A stretch of 48,349 nt of DNA, from contig CAIQQJ010000111.1 of assembly GCA_903873905.1 (NCBI GenBank), positions 1-48,349 on the forward strand, written 5' to 3'. Position 1 is the stretch's first letter. Each line of letters opens with the position of its first letter. A program made the position numbers and the translations under genes. The stretch is from an uncultured Flavobacteriales bacterium (GTDB taxonomy: Bacteria; Bacteroidota; Bacteroidia; Palsa-965). Of this stretch, positions 35,074 through 43,380 are shown in pieces. A model generated the notes under the pieces. The model was not told the DNA's origin, searched no databases, and was given only the letters and a program-made list of their open reading frames with translations.

Positions 35074-36459
35074 TTATGCACTCTTGAATAATTCTTCAAC
35101 TGCACGCAAACCTGTCTCCATCGCACCATGCACGGTGGAATTGTGCCCTGCAGTATGCGTTGCCTCACCAGCAAAAAATATTTTATTCCCGATTGATGAG
35201 GCGATAATTTCACGTGCGCCGCTACCTCCAGGAATGGGAAACGAATATGCTCCTTTTGTAAAAGCATCCATACCCCAATTCCAACGATGTGATGCAACAA
35301 AATTTGCAGTGGCAACTCCTCCACCAAACATCAGGTCAAGGTCATTAAGAATTGCAGGCACCATGCCAGTTCCCAATGCAAGAAGATTTTCAGCGTACGA
35401 TCCCATGACAAATGCTGTCAACACATTATTTTCCACGCTTGTTCCACCTACGCCGGGTGCCCAATACTCAGGAACCAATCCATTCCCAAAAATCGATCCG
35501 CAATTGTCTGCCCAAAAACGCGTGCTAAATTTCAAAATAACTTTCAGGCCCGACCCCATTCCTATTCTAGAAAATGCATTCGTACGAACTGAATCAAGTG
35601 GAGGAACAAAAGTGATATCACCATCACGCAAAATTGGAAGTGGAACGGTAATTATTATTTTATCTGCCGTATAAATATTATTGACTTGATCAGTGAGAAC
35701 AATTTTACTTCCACTGTAATCAATATTTTGTATTTGAGTATTCAATTGAATATGTGCAAATACTTCCGGCATTTTTTCCTCAAGGATGGAAAGAAAGGAA
35801 TGATTCTTCAAATAGAAATTCACATCTCCCGATGTCCATAATTTATCTTCATCAGAAGCCCCTTGCAATCCCAAGCGGTCATTCGAAGTTCCCCACTCAT
35901 TGCCAAATAATGCATCTAGGTAAGTGTGTGTGCGATTGGAATAATGATTTTGTTGCAGGTACTGATCCGCCGTGATATCACCTCCAATATTTGTCGTACC
36001 CAGATTGTCAGAAAGATTATTTGCTGCAGTAATATCAGGATCACTTGAAAGGGAGGAAAGGGATTTCAAGGAACCATCGATCATAATATAATCCTCTTCC
36101 ACCTCCGTATCCACAAATGAAATTCCCGGAGTGGAACTGATCATGTCATACCAAATAGAACGTTGGCCATGACACTCTTCTGCCCCTAACTCAATTGGAA
36201 AATCGGAAAATCCATTCAATGGAAAAATCCTTCCGCCATACCGACCTTGTGCTTCAAAAATGGTTACGTCAACATTATGCTTTAGCAATAGAAAAGCTGC
36301 ATACAATCCTGCTGCACCGCCACCAATAATAATTACTTTTCCTCCATAAGTTTTCCCATCAAAAAGCTCTTTTTTTCTACAGGATTCCAGAAAGGATGGA
36401 AGCAAAATCCCAGCGGGAACGCCAATGGAAACTAAGCGAAGAAATTCTTTTCTATTCAC
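35074..36459 (-). CDS. FAD-dependent amine oxidase
   Basis: 461 residues. The N-terminal segment (MNRKEFLRLVSIGVPAGILL, then SFLESC) looks like an export signal, with a possible lipobox Cys near 27. The FAD Rossmann motif KVIIIGGGAAGLYAAFLLLK starts near residue 41, followed by the acidic residue in DVTIFEAQGRYGGRI. The C-terminal FAD contact is KIFFAGEATHTAGHNSTVHG. It fits flavin monoamine oxidases, which oxidise primary or polyamines. An exported member is unusual but known in Bacteroidota. It is tightly linked to the barrel gene downstream. Confidence 0.9.
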   Translation of the reverse strand: MNRKEFLRLVSIGVPAGILLPSFLESCRKKELFDGKTYGGKVIIIGGGAAGLYAAFLLLKHNVDVTIFEAQGRYGGRIFPLNGFSDFPIELGAEECHGQRSIWYDMISSTPGISFVDTEVEEDYIMIDGSLKSLSSLSSDPDITAANNLSDNLGTTNIGGDITADQYLQQNHYSNRTHTYLDALFGNEWGTSNDRLGLQGASDEDKLWTSGDVNFYLKNHSFLSILEEKMPEVFAHIQLNTQIQNIDYSGSKIVLTDQVNNIYTADKIIITVPLPILRDGDITFVPPLDSVRTNAFSRIGMGSGLKVILKFSTRFWADNCGSIFGNGLVPEYWAPGVGGTSVENNVLTAFVMGSYAENLLALGTGMVPAILNDLDLMFGGGVATANFVASHRWNWGMDAFTKGAYSFPIPGGSGAREIIASSIGNKIFFAGEATHTAGHNSTVHGAMETGLRAVEELFKSA

Positions 36460-36504
36460 AGAATGAATGTAACGCTAATAATAATTCGTAAATCGTGAAG
36501 CATA

Positions 36505-38166
36505 TTATTTAAGAAGTCCACTAATAGGTTGCCCTGTACATCCATCTGGGAATTGAATGTTGAGCATCAAACAAACGGTTGGAGCAATGTCAGTGATATT
36601 TTGAGGAACATCACTACTGCCATTTTTTATCTTCCATCCCCACCAATAAAGCGGAACGTGCGTATCATAATTCCATGGCGTACCATGAGTGGTTCCTGTT
36701 TTCTTTGGCCAATCGCCAAACCAGCCAGGTTGTAATATAACACAAACATCACCTGAACGTTTGAAATTATAACCATTCTGAATTTGTTTCTTCGGAGATT
36801 CGTTGTATTGATTCGCAGAAATATCCGCTTCGGTCATACAACAAGCAACACCTTTGAAGCCCATGAAAAAATCAGCAACAAAATCCTCCACCTCTTTTCG
36901 CTTCAATCCTTTCGCGGCCATTTTTTTACGATCAAGGAAAACCTGATCATTTCCATAAGCCAGTAAAAGTGAATCCCCATAAACATGAAGCAATGTTTTT
37001 CGCAATGAATCGGTACATTTTGCCTCATCAAAATAACCGGCAGGAATTTTCTGATCAATCAAATATTCCGGAGTTTCCACCACACCATGATCGGCTGTTA
37101 AAAAAACTGCAACATTATTTTTTCCAATCCAATTGTCCAGAAAATGAAAAAAGTCTGCGAGCTCCTGATCTAATCGCATGTAGGTATCTTCCACTTCCCT
37201 ACTCATTGGCCCAAATTGATGTCCGACATAATCCGTGGAGGAAAAACTCAAACAAAGAAAATCACTCGCTTTTCCCTTTCCCAAATTCTCTCCCATAATA
37301 GTAGCCTCTGCAAAATCTTCTGTGAGTGAATTTCCAAATGGGGTTGCACGAATCAATCCGTACTTGCCATTCTTCGAAGAAAAAAGTTTTGGAAGTTGAT
37401 GTGGAAATGTAGGAGTGGTTTCTCCATTAAACAATCCTTCATATTTATTATTGTCAGCTATACTTTCTGTGTATTGAGTTGAATCCTTATACAACTTCCA
37501 GTCTTGCGACAAATATTTTGCAGTTAATTTTCTTTCATTAAAATCATTCACCCATTTCGGTAATTCATTTCTGTAATAGGTGCTCGTAATGAAAAATCCT
37601 GTTGAGTCATCCAACCAATAGGCTCCATTTGCAGAATGACCAGCTGGAAGAATGGCAGAACGATCCTTCAATGCAATGCCAATAACTTTCGCTTCATTAT
37701 TTGTTCCCAAATGCAATTGATCTCCAACCGTTGTCGTCAACATTCTTCTTGGTGAACGTTTCCCTTCTTCCACATCACTTCCGACTGATTTCACATCAGG
37801 ATCGGAAGCACAATACACATATTTGTTTTTTTCCCTATCATACCAATTGTTCGCAATGATTCCGTGAATCGCTGGTGTTGTCCCTGTATAAATGGAAGTG
37901 TGTCCTGGTCCAGTGAAAGTTGGTACATAATTAAAATTCGTGTTTCTGCAATTGTAACCCTGACTCATCAAACGCTTAAATCCATCATTGCCGAATTTAT
38001 TCCAAAAACGATATACATAATCAAAACGCATTTGATCAATTACAATTCCAACAACAAGTTTAGGTTGATCAGGAATTGGAAGCGTGACGGGTGCACCTTT
38101 TCCACTTTGTCCGAGAACTGCTGCCGTAAGACAAATGACAACTATAAAAGTGATTGCGTATTTCAT
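36505..38166 (-). CDS. pafA: PafA-like alkaline phosphatase
   Basis: 553 residues with a signal peptide (MKYAITFIVVICLTAAVLGQ). The alkaline phosphatase superfamily metal site begins VVGIVIDQMRFDY (Asp44). By analogy with PafA, the nucleophile is Thr85 in PTFTGPGHTSIYTG, the Asn is in IIANNWYDR, and the Lys and Arg of ALKDRSAILPAGH bind phosphate. Later metal ligands appear in STDYVGHQFGP, LTADHGVVETP and GTTHGTPWNYDTHVPLYWWG. PafA hydrolyses phosphomonoesters in the periplasm and is not repressed by phosphate in flavobacteria, so it supplies phosphate from organics. It is 34 bp after crcB on the same strand. Confidence 0.9.
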   Translation of the reverse strand: MKYAITFIVVICLTAAVLGQSGKGAPVTLPIPDQPKLVVGIVIDQMRFDYVYRFWNKFGNDGFKRLMSQGYNCRNTNFNYVPTFTGPGHTSIYTGTTPAIHGIIANNWYDREKNKYVYCASDPDVKSVGSDVEEGKRSPRRMLTTTVGDQLHLGTNNEAKVIGIALKDRSAILPAGHSANGAYWLDDSTGFFITSTYYRNELPKWVNDFNERKLTAKYLSQDWKLYKDSTQYTESIADNNKYEGLFNGETTPTFPHQLPKLFSSKNGKYGLIRATPFGNSLTEDFAEATIMGENLGKGKASDFLCLSFSSTDYVGHQFGPMSREVEDTYMRLDQELADFFHFLDNWIGKNNVAVFLTADHGVVETPEYLIDQKIPAGYFDEAKCTDSLRKTLLHVYGDSLLLAYGNDQVFLDRKKMAAKGLKRKEVEDFVADFFMGFKGVACCMTEADISANQYNESPKKQIQNGYNFKRSGDVCVILQPGWFGDWPKKTGTTHGTPWNYDTHVPLYWWGWKIKNGSSDVPQNITDIAPTVCLMLNIQFPDGCTGQPISGLLK

Positions 38167-38200
38167 TTTACTTTTTGGTTCTTAAAATATTTTTGAAATA

Positions 38201-38563
38201 TTATTTTTTGACGAGAAAAGAAAGCACCAACAAACAAAGCACAACACTCACAATGATATTGGATGCGCCAAGAATAATTTGTCCGCGACGAAAAATCTCG
38301 AGTGTTTCTAAACTGAAAGTGGAAAATGTACTGAAGCCGCCGCAAAATCCTGCAATGACAAACATTCGAATATTATTATCTTCCATTTTGGAGGAAAAAA
38401 TTGAAAGCGCAATTCCAATGACCAAACAACTTAAAACATTTGCAGCTAAAGTTGCCCACGGAAAAATTCCTTCAGAAAATTGCTTTACGCCCATTGAAAC
38501 TCCAAATCGTGCAAGGCTTCCCAATCCTCCACCAAGAAAAATCAACAGTGCTGTTTGAAACAT
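38201..38563 (-). CDS. crcB: Fluoride exporter CrcB/Fluc
   Basis: 120 residues, four helices, a normal single-chain Fluc that dimerises to form a double-barrelled fluoride channel. Landmarks are GGGLGSLARFGVS (helix 1, conserved Arg), PWATLAANVLSCLVIGIALS with the pore Asn, and GFCGGFSTFSTFS (phenylalanine box and Na+ site). No fluoride riboswitch is evident in the 186-bp region upstream, which instead holds repeats. Confidence 0.95.
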   Translation of the reverse strand: MFQTALLIFLGGGLGSLARFGVSMGVKQFSEGIFPWATLAANVLSCLVIGIALSIFSSKMEDNNIRMFVIAGFCGGFSTFSTFSLETLEIFRRGQIILGASNIIVSVVLCLLVLSFLVKK

Positions 38564-38587
38564 GGCGTAAAAATAGGGAAAATGCTG

Positions 38588-38660
38588 GGTTGATGACCAA
38601 TTATCGAATTACCCATTACCAATGAAATTTTGATTACGGATTAGCGATCAATGACCAACA
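38588..38660. repeat. TTACCAATTA-type word tract beside dispersed element
   Basis: CCAATTATCGAATTACCCAT, ATTACCAATG and GATTACGGATTAGCGATCAA words, degenerate but of the same style as 3331-3470 and 7974-8130. It directly precedes copy 2 of the dispersed hairpin element. Confidence 0.5.
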
Positions 38661-38673
38661 AAGAATTTTATAC

Positions 38674-38749
38674 GGGCGTGCCCTTGCAGGTCGGGCATTA
38701 CGCTCCCAACAGTATTGTAGGGATTGCTGCAATTCCTCACGAAAAAAAA
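38674..38749 (+). repeat. Dispersed hairpin element, copy 2
   Basis: Opens GGGCGTGCCCTTGCAGGTCG. The variable middle holds CCCAACAGTATTGTAGGG (imperfect hairpin). It closes GCTGCAATTCCTCACG plus eight A. It abuts the PAP2 stop codon (38750-38752). Confidence 0.65.
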
Positions 38750-39331
38750 TTACTTTAACACAGGAAGAACTTTTTGATAAAGTATAAATAACACAATTGC
38801 CCAAAACGCTCCAATCATACACCCTCCTATCAAATCAAATGGAAAATGTACCCCAACATAAATCCGACTCCAACAAATTAATAGTGACCAAGGGAAAAGC
38901 AAAAACCATCCCCATCTTTTTTTCACTTGAGCAACGCCCTTTTTACTTCCCGACAACAGAAAAAGAAATGTTGCAATTGCAAATGTATTTGCCGCATGAG
39001 CCGAAACAAAACCAAATTGCCCACCACCTCCAAGCGGCGTTATCACCTGCCCTGTTAATGCAGGATCATAACAAGGACGAAGTCTTCCAACATTATTTTT
39101 TAGCAGATTAGAAGTTTGATCGCTCAGAAGCACGAGTAAGCCAACCGTCAAAATAATTACAATCGATTGCTTTTTGAAACGTCTCCAAATCAGAAAAAGC
39201 AAAATTGCATAAAGCGGAATCCACAACCATTTCCCAGTAATAACTGGCATGACGTCATCCAAAAAAGGATTTCTCCAATGATGAATGAGAAGAAAAAGTT
39301 GGTGATCAAAATTATTGAGAAACGTTAGCAT
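38750..39331 (-). CDS. PAP2-family membrane phosphatase
   Basis: 193 residues with five to six helices. The three phosphatase motifs are KNNVGRLRPCYDP (KxxxxxxRP), FGFVSAHAANTFAIATFLF (SxH; Ser-Ala-His here) and SRIYVGVHFPFDLIGG (SRxxxxxHxxxD). The active site is therefore complete and faces the periplasm. Possible substrates are undecaprenyl pyrophosphate or lipid phosphates. It stands alone on the minus strand, with the dispersed element at its 3' end. Confidence 0.93.
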   Translation of the reverse strand: MLTFLNNFDHQLFLLIHHWRNPFLDDVMPVITGKWLWIPLYAILLFLIWRRFKKQSIVIILTVGLLVLLSDQTSNLLKNNVGRLRPCYDPALTGQVITPLGGGGQFGFVSAHAANTFAIATFLFLLSGSKKGVAQVKKRWGWFLLFPWSLLICWSRIYVGVHFPFDLIGGCMIGAFWAIVLFILYQKVLPVLK

Positions 39332-39457
39332 TAATGTAAAAGTACTGAATTAGTTAATGGAGAAAAATGAAAATCGGCAATCTACGTATGAGAAATTAAT
39401 GAATGACGATCTTATAAATAATTAATATTTGTGATACTTTTATTGAATACAAAACAA

Positions 39458-39856
39458 ATGAATAAAACGAACCAACGCATCGCCCATATCGCTCTTGTAG
39501 TTCACGATTACGACGAAGCAATAAAATTCTACACTGAAAAATTAAACTTCACACTCCTTGAAGACACCGCTTTAAGTGAAACAAAACGTTGGGTAATTGT
39601 AAAACCAAAAGGTGATGGAGCATGTTCTCTATTGCTTGCAAAAGCTGCGAATGACGAACAAAAAAGCCGTGTTGGAAATCAAACTGGGGGAAGAGTTTTT
39701 CTGTTTTTATATACAAACGATTTCCAAAAAGATTATCACAGAATGCTTGCTGCTGAAATCAAATTTGTAAGGCAACCTGCAGAGGAGGCACATGGAACGG
39801 TTGCTGTTTTCGAAGATTTGTATGGCAATTTGTGGGATTTGATTCAACCTAAATAA
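39458..39856 (+). CDS. VOC-family (glyoxalase-like) protein
   Basis: 132 residues from ATG 39458; a TTG/ATG-like extension to 39431 is not needed. Two beta-alpha-beta-beta-beta halves: IAHIALVVHDYDEAIKFYTE opens with the first metal His, and GTVAVFEDLYGNLWDLIQP closes with the family's typical end and acidic metal ligand. Substrates of such single-domain proteins range from lactoylglutathione to antibiotics, and none can be assigned. Confidence 0.88.
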   Translation: MNKTNQRIAHIALVVHDYDEAIKFYTEKLNFTLLEDTALSETKRWVIVKPKGDGACSLLLAKAANDEQKSRVGNQTGGRVFLFLYTNDFQKDYHRMLAAEIKFVRQPAEEAHGTVAVFEDLYGNLWDLIQPK

Positions 39857-39859
39857 TAC

Positions 39860-39901
39860 AAAATCCAAAACTCAAAATTCAAAATTCAAAATTCAAAATT
39901 C
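39860..39901 (+). repeat. Six 7-bp tandem units (AAAATTC)
   Basis: Units 39860-39866 and 39867-39873 each have one change; four perfect AAAATTC units follow at 39874-39901. The tract begins 3 bp after the VOC stop and ends 17 bp before the next ATG. The same word is repeated at 1980-2014. Confidence 0.8.
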
Positions 39902-39918
39902 GGAATTACCTTTACCCT

Positions 39919-40686
39919 ATGTCATTTTTCTCCGATTTCAGTAAGGGAATTTCTTTTCACATAAAAGCTTTTGAATTCATTGCGAAGCATCGCTTGTGGG
40001 CATACTTTCTTTATCCAATTGCAATTATGCTCATTCTTGGAATTTTCGGATTCTGGTCCACATTCTCATTGGGAGGAAAACTTGCTGATGATGTCATTTC
40101 CCTGATCGGCTTATCTGATCCAGGTGAAGGATGGCTGCATTGGGTGAATTTCATTTTAAGTTTTCTGATCGGATTAATACTGAAGGTTTTTTTATTTTTC
40201 GTGTTCAGTTCATTCTTGAAATTCATTGTTCTGATTGTTTGTTCACCCATCATGGCCCTGCTTTCGGAACGCGTCGATGAAATCAATTCTGAAAAAAAAT
40301 ACCCCTTTCGATTCAAACAATTTTTACACGATATTTTCCGGGGAATAAGCGTGACCTTCCGAAACATGTTTTTCGAAACGCTGATCATCTTCGCCTGCAT
40401 GCTGATCGGATGGATTCCTATTATCGGTTGGATTGTTGTTCCATTTCTCTGGATAATTGGTTGGTATTTCCTTGGTTTTAACATGATGGATTATACCTAT
40501 GAGCGCAGAAAATTAAAAGTTTCAGAAGGTGCCATTTTCACTCGAAAACACAAGGGTATTGCAATTGGCAATGGAATGATTTTTTCCTTCCTACTCATGA
40601 TACCTTTCCTTGGAATAGCACTCGCACCCGTACTTTCTGTTGTAGCAGCCACATTGGCAACAATTGACACGATGGAAAGGAAATGA
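39919..40686 (+). CDS. EI24/CysZ-like membrane protein
   Basis: 255 residues with about four long helices and a cytoplasmic helical pair, the EI24 pattern. Phrases include FSDFSKGISFHIKAFEFIAK at the N-terminus, SPIMALLSERVDEINSEKKY, and FLGFNMMDYTYERRKL with a conserved Asp/Tyr/Glu/Arg motif. CysZ transports sulfate, but many EI24 proteins have unknown roles and no sulfur gene is nearby, so the name cysZ is not given. The stop codon overlaps a GATGTGCT repeat. Confidence 0.82.
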   Translation: MSFFSDFSKGISFHIKAFEFIAKHRLWAYFLYPIAIMLILGIFGFWSTFSLGGKLADDVISLIGLSDPGEGWLHWVNFILSFLIGLILKVFLFFVFSSFLKFIVLIVCSPIMALLSERVDEINSEKKYPFRFKQFLHDIFRGISVTFRNMFFETLIIFACMLIGWIPIIGWIVVPFLWIIGWYFLGFNMMDYTYERRKLKVSEGAIFTRKHKGIAIGNGMIFSFLLMIPFLGIALAPVLSVVAATLATIDTMERK

Positions 40687-40716
40687 TGTGCTGATGAGAT
40701 GATAAAGGGATGTGCT
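40685..40716. repeat. Inverted GATGTGCT copies upstream of mqnA
   Basis: GATGTGCT at 40685-40692 (overlapping the previous stop codon) and 40709-40716 are the reverse complement of the AGCACATC unit that is tandemly repeated at 40761-40832. The mqnA promoter box lies between the two orientations. Confidence 0.7.
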
Positions 40717-40735
40717 GATTTCTCGTCGAGTAAAT

Positions 40736-40743
40736 TATCTTTG
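40736..40743 (+). promoter_or_regulatory. -7 promoter box of mqnA
   Basis: TATCTTTG, followed by TACGC, is a strong match to the Bacteroidota consensus. Transcription would start near 40750, so the leader consists mainly of the octamer tandem repeat. Confidence 0.6.
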
Positions 40744-40760
40744 TACGCTGAAATTTAATC

Positions 40761-40832
40761 AGCACATCAGCACATCAGCACATCAGCACATCAGCACATC
40801 AGCACATCAGCACATCAGCACATCAGCACATC
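40761..40832 (+). repeat. Nine perfect tandem copies of AGCACATC
   Basis: 72 bp of an 8-bp unit with no variation, ending 5 bp before the mqnA ATG. It occupies the position of the ribosome-binding region. Confidence 0.95.
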
Positions 40833-40837
40833 TCTTT

Positions 40838-41587
40838 ATGATCAAAATCTCAGCAGTTTCATACTTAAACACAAAGCCATTTCTTCATGGATTGGAATTA
40901 TCGCCAGTAGCTAACATTTCACTCAGTTTGGATATGCCTTCTGAAGTGGCGAGAAAACTATTGGAAAACGAAGTTGATCTTGGATTAATTCCCGTTGCTG
41001 TAATTCCATTTTTGAAAGAAGCGCATATTCTTCCCGGGTTTTGTATTGGTGCTGATGGCCCTGTGGAATCTGTCAAACTTTATTCCCAAGTTCCATTAAC
41101 TGAAATTAAAACTATTTTGCTCGATTACCAATCGCGCACATCCGTTGCATTGGCTAGAATTCTTGCTGCAGAATTGTGGAATATTTCTCCTGAATGGAAA
41201 AAAGCAGAAGCTGGGTTTGAAGAAAATATTTCTGGAAATACTGCTGGAGTTGTCATAGGCGATCGCACCTTTACATTGAATGGAACTTTCAAATACGAAT
41301 TTGATCTTTCTGAAGAATGGAAGAAACTAACAGGATTGCCATTTGTTTTCGCATGTTGGGTTAGCAATAAACCCTTGCCAGCTGAGTTCATACATGAATT
41401 TTCTAATTCCTTGGAGAAAGGCTTGAACAATATTCAAGATGTGATTGGTAAAGAATCCCCAAAATATCTCCCTTTTGATGTGGAATTCTACCTCACCAAG
41501 TCGCTAAACCTAAGGTTGAATAAACGTGGAGAGGCTGCAATCGAGCTGTTTCTAGAAAAACTGAAACAAGTGCTTTCGCACACTTGA
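40838..41587 (+). CDS. mqnA: Chorismate dehydratase of the futalosine menaquinone pathway
   Basis: 249 residues. MqnA converts chorismate to 3-[(1-carboxyvinyl)oxy]benzoate, the first step of futalosine-dependent menaquinone synthesis. The fold is periplasmic-binding-protein-like. ISAVSYLNTKPFLHGLE at the N-terminus carries the family's SYLNxxP motif, VDLGLIPVAVIPFL and TVLLDYQSRTSVALA-type phrases follow (here TILLDYQSRTSVAL), and GVVIGDRTF near residue 140 is typical. The ATG at 40838 is chosen because the open frame upstream consists of the octamer repeat and precedes the promoter. Other mqn genes are not in the window. Confidence 0.92.
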   Translation: MIKISAVSYLNTKPFLHGLELSPVANISLSLDMPSEVARKLLENEVDLGLIPVAVIPFLKEAHILPGFCIGADGPVESVKLYSQVPLTEIKTILLDYQSRTSVALARILAAELWNISPEWKKAEAGFEENISGNTAGVVIGDRTFTLNGTFKYEFDLSEEWKKLTGLPFVFACWVSNKPLPAEFIHEFSNSLEKGLNNIQDVIGKESPKYLPFDVEFYLTKSLNLRLNKRGEAAIELFLEKLKQVLSHT

Positions 41588-41604
41588 TATTCTCCGCCGT
41601 TGAT

Positions 41605-41612
41605 TATATTTG
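41605..41612 (+). promoter_or_regulatory. -7 promoter box of the second TPR-PD40 gene
   Basis: TATATTTG with a TTG at 41584-41586, 18 bases upstream, fits both parts of the Bacteroidota consensus. The ATG is at 41634. Confidence 0.65.
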
Positions 41613-41633
41613 TTAACTATACTTTAGACCGTT

Positions 41634-43262
41634 ATGAAAAGATCATTCTCTCTCCTGGCAATTTTTATTTTCCTCTTCGCCGGAACCATTTCTGCCCAAA
41701 ACGTACTTGATAAAAGCACCGACGAAGTAAAACTCTTCAACGCATCGCAAGCATTTAACATGGGCGATTACGTGAAGGCTGTAAATCTTTACAAGGAAGT
41801 ACTTGCCAATAAACCAAATGATGCAGTCATCATTTTTCATATTGGAGAATGTTATTTCAACATGCAAGAGCCTGATAAGGCACAACCTCAATTTGAAAAA
41901 GCAAAATCAATAAACGAAAGTGCTACTCCCGATATTCGTTATTTGCTCGGTCGTTGCTATCAGATAAAAGGGAAATTGGATTCTGCCATGACGGAGTATT
42001 CCGCCGCTAAAACGCTGAATGCTGCAAATGCCACCAAACTAAAAGAAATCGATTATTATTTTTCCCAATGTCAAACTGCAAAATCGTTAATGGCAACACC
42101 GAAGCCTGTAACCGTTGCAAACGCAGGAGCTATGATCAATAGTCCATACGATGATAAACGTCCTTCCTTCACAGCCGATATGAAAACATTGATTTTCACT
42201 TCTCGTCGACCTGATGGAAAAAATGCAAACCAAGACACAGAAGGTGATGGTGGATTTTTTGAAGACATCTACATTTCAACTTGGGATTCTGTAAAAGCCG
42301 CTTGGACTGAAGCTGATCTTGTAAGAGGGGCTGTAAATTCAGATGGACACGATGCTGCATGCAGTATTTCTCCTGATGGAAAACAAATGTTTCTCTACAT
42401 CAACAATCCTGATGATGCGCGTGGTGGTGAAATTTATGTTTCGAAAAAATCTTCTTCTGGCAAATGGGGAACTCCGAAAAATATGGGAAAAAATATCAAC
42501 ACCAGTTATTTTGAAGATGGTGCTGTTCTTTCTCCAGATGGAAATACGCTTTATTTCATGAGCGAACGCGGACAAGATCTACCATGGAAAGGACAAAAAG
42601 GTTTTGGCCACAGTGATATTTGGATGGCTAAAAAAGTTGATAAAACCACCTGGGGTGAACCCGTAAATCTTGGCGCAAACGTTAATACAGAATACGATGA
42701 AGGTGGAATTTTCCCTGCACCAGATGGAAAGACACTTTATTTCTGTTCCAATGGCCACAACAGTATGGGCGGGTACGATATTTTCATGACACGTTTTGAA
42801 AATAATGTTTGGACCACAGCTGTGAATGTTGGTTATCCAATTAACACCATTTCGAATGAACGCATGTTTATTCTTTCACCAGATGGCAAAACCGCTTACA
42901 TCGATAGCGATCGTGAAGGTGGATTAGGAGAGCGCGATATTTGGACAGTTGACATGACACAAATGATGCCCAAGCCACATACAGGCCCATACATGTCCTT
43001 GCTCACTGGTTCTGTTTTTAATGGTGATGGAAAACCACTTGCAGCAGAATTGAAAATATATGATGCAAGTGGAACACTTGTAAGTACCATTTCTTCAAGT
43101 ACCGATGGAATTTATCAAATTCAATTGGAAGGTGATAAAACCTATGAGGTTCGAATTGAATTTTCAGGATTCAAGGCAATTAAAGAATCTGTGAAGTTGG
43201 ATGCAGATAAAGCAGGTGGAACTTTTGAATTGGTAAAACATTTCATTCTTTACAAGGAATAA
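41634..43262 (+). CDS. TPR-PD40 envelope protein (PorE-like without OmpA)
   Basis: 542 residues. The signal peptide ends FLFAGTISAQ. Residues ~35-145 are TPR units (QAFNMGDYVKAVNLYKEVLA, RYLLGRCYQIKGKLDSAMTE). About 170-440 hold five PD40 blades (RPSFTADMKTLIFTSRRPDG, ISPDGKQMFLYINNPDDARG, APDGKTLYFCSNGHNSMGGY, LSPDGKTAYIDSDREGG). About 450-535 is a carboxypeptidase-regulatory-like domain (LLTGSVFNGDGKPLAAELKI). It ends there, with neither OmpA nor SPOR, so no peptidoglycan-binding part. It is a paralogue of the gene at 8127. A role in the type IX secretion or gliding envelope complex is plausible by architecture only. Confidence 0.86.
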   Translation: MKRSFSLLAIFIFLFAGTISAQNVLDKSTDEVKLFNASQAFNMGDYVKAVNLYKEVLANKPNDAVIIFHIGECYFNMQEPDKAQPQFEKAKSINESATPDIRYLLGRCYQIKGKLDSAMTEYSAAKTLNAANATKLKEIDYYFSQCQTAKSLMATPKPVTVANAGAMINSPYDDKRPSFTADMKTLIFTSRRPDGKNANQDTEGDGGFFEDIYISTWDSVKAAWTEADLVRGAVNSDGHDAACSISPDGKQMFLYINNPDDARGGEIYVSKKSSSGKWGTPKNMGKNINTSYFEDGAVLSPDGNTLYFMSERGQDLPWKGQKGFGHSDIWMAKKVDKTTWGEPVNLGANVNTEYDEGGIFPAPDGKTLYFCSNGHNSMGGYDIFMTRFENNVWTTAVNVGYPINTISNERMFILSPDGKTAYIDSDREGGLGERDIWTVDMTQMMPKPHTGPYMSLLTGSVFNGDGKPLAAELKIYDASGTLVSTISSSTDGIYQIQLEGDKTYEVRIEFSGFKAIKESVKLDADKAGGTFELVKHFILYKE

Positions 43263-43285
43263 AAAAACAATTGAGAAAAGTTTAG

Positions 43286-43317
43286 AAGGAATTTCAGAAA
43301 TGGAGTTCCTTTTTTTA
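43286..43317 (+). terminator. Terminator after the TPR-PD40 gene
   Basis: AAGGAA (43286-43291) pairs with TTCCTT (43306-43311), with partial pairing inside, followed by a run of T. It lies 24 bp past the stop. Confidence 0.65.
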
Positions 43318-43380
43318 TTGCCAATCTGGTAATTGCCGATTTCCAATTGTGGAATATTGAAATTGAAAATCGATTTTTTT

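Noticed and set aside
34353-35327. Longer form of the barrel-like protein starting at 35327
   Set aside because: The extra 87 residues overlap the amine oxidase gene in another frame and lack a signal peptide; the start at 35066 gives a clean one.
38564-38749. Fluoride riboswitch for crcB
   Set aside because: The region consists of word repeats and the dispersed element; the conserved fluoride aptamer sequence is not apparent.
39919-40686. Calling the EI24 protein a sulfate transporter (CysZ)
   Set aside because: Only the fold-level pattern is visible and no sulfur-assimilation gene is near.
40761-40832. CRISPR array
   Set aside because: Units are 8 bp with no spacers and no cas genes are near; it is a simple tandem repeat.
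40712-40837. N-terminal extension of MqnA through the octamer tract (QHISTSAH periodic peptide)
   Set aside because: It starts before the predicted promoter box and encodes only the tandem repeat; family members start at the ATG at 40838.
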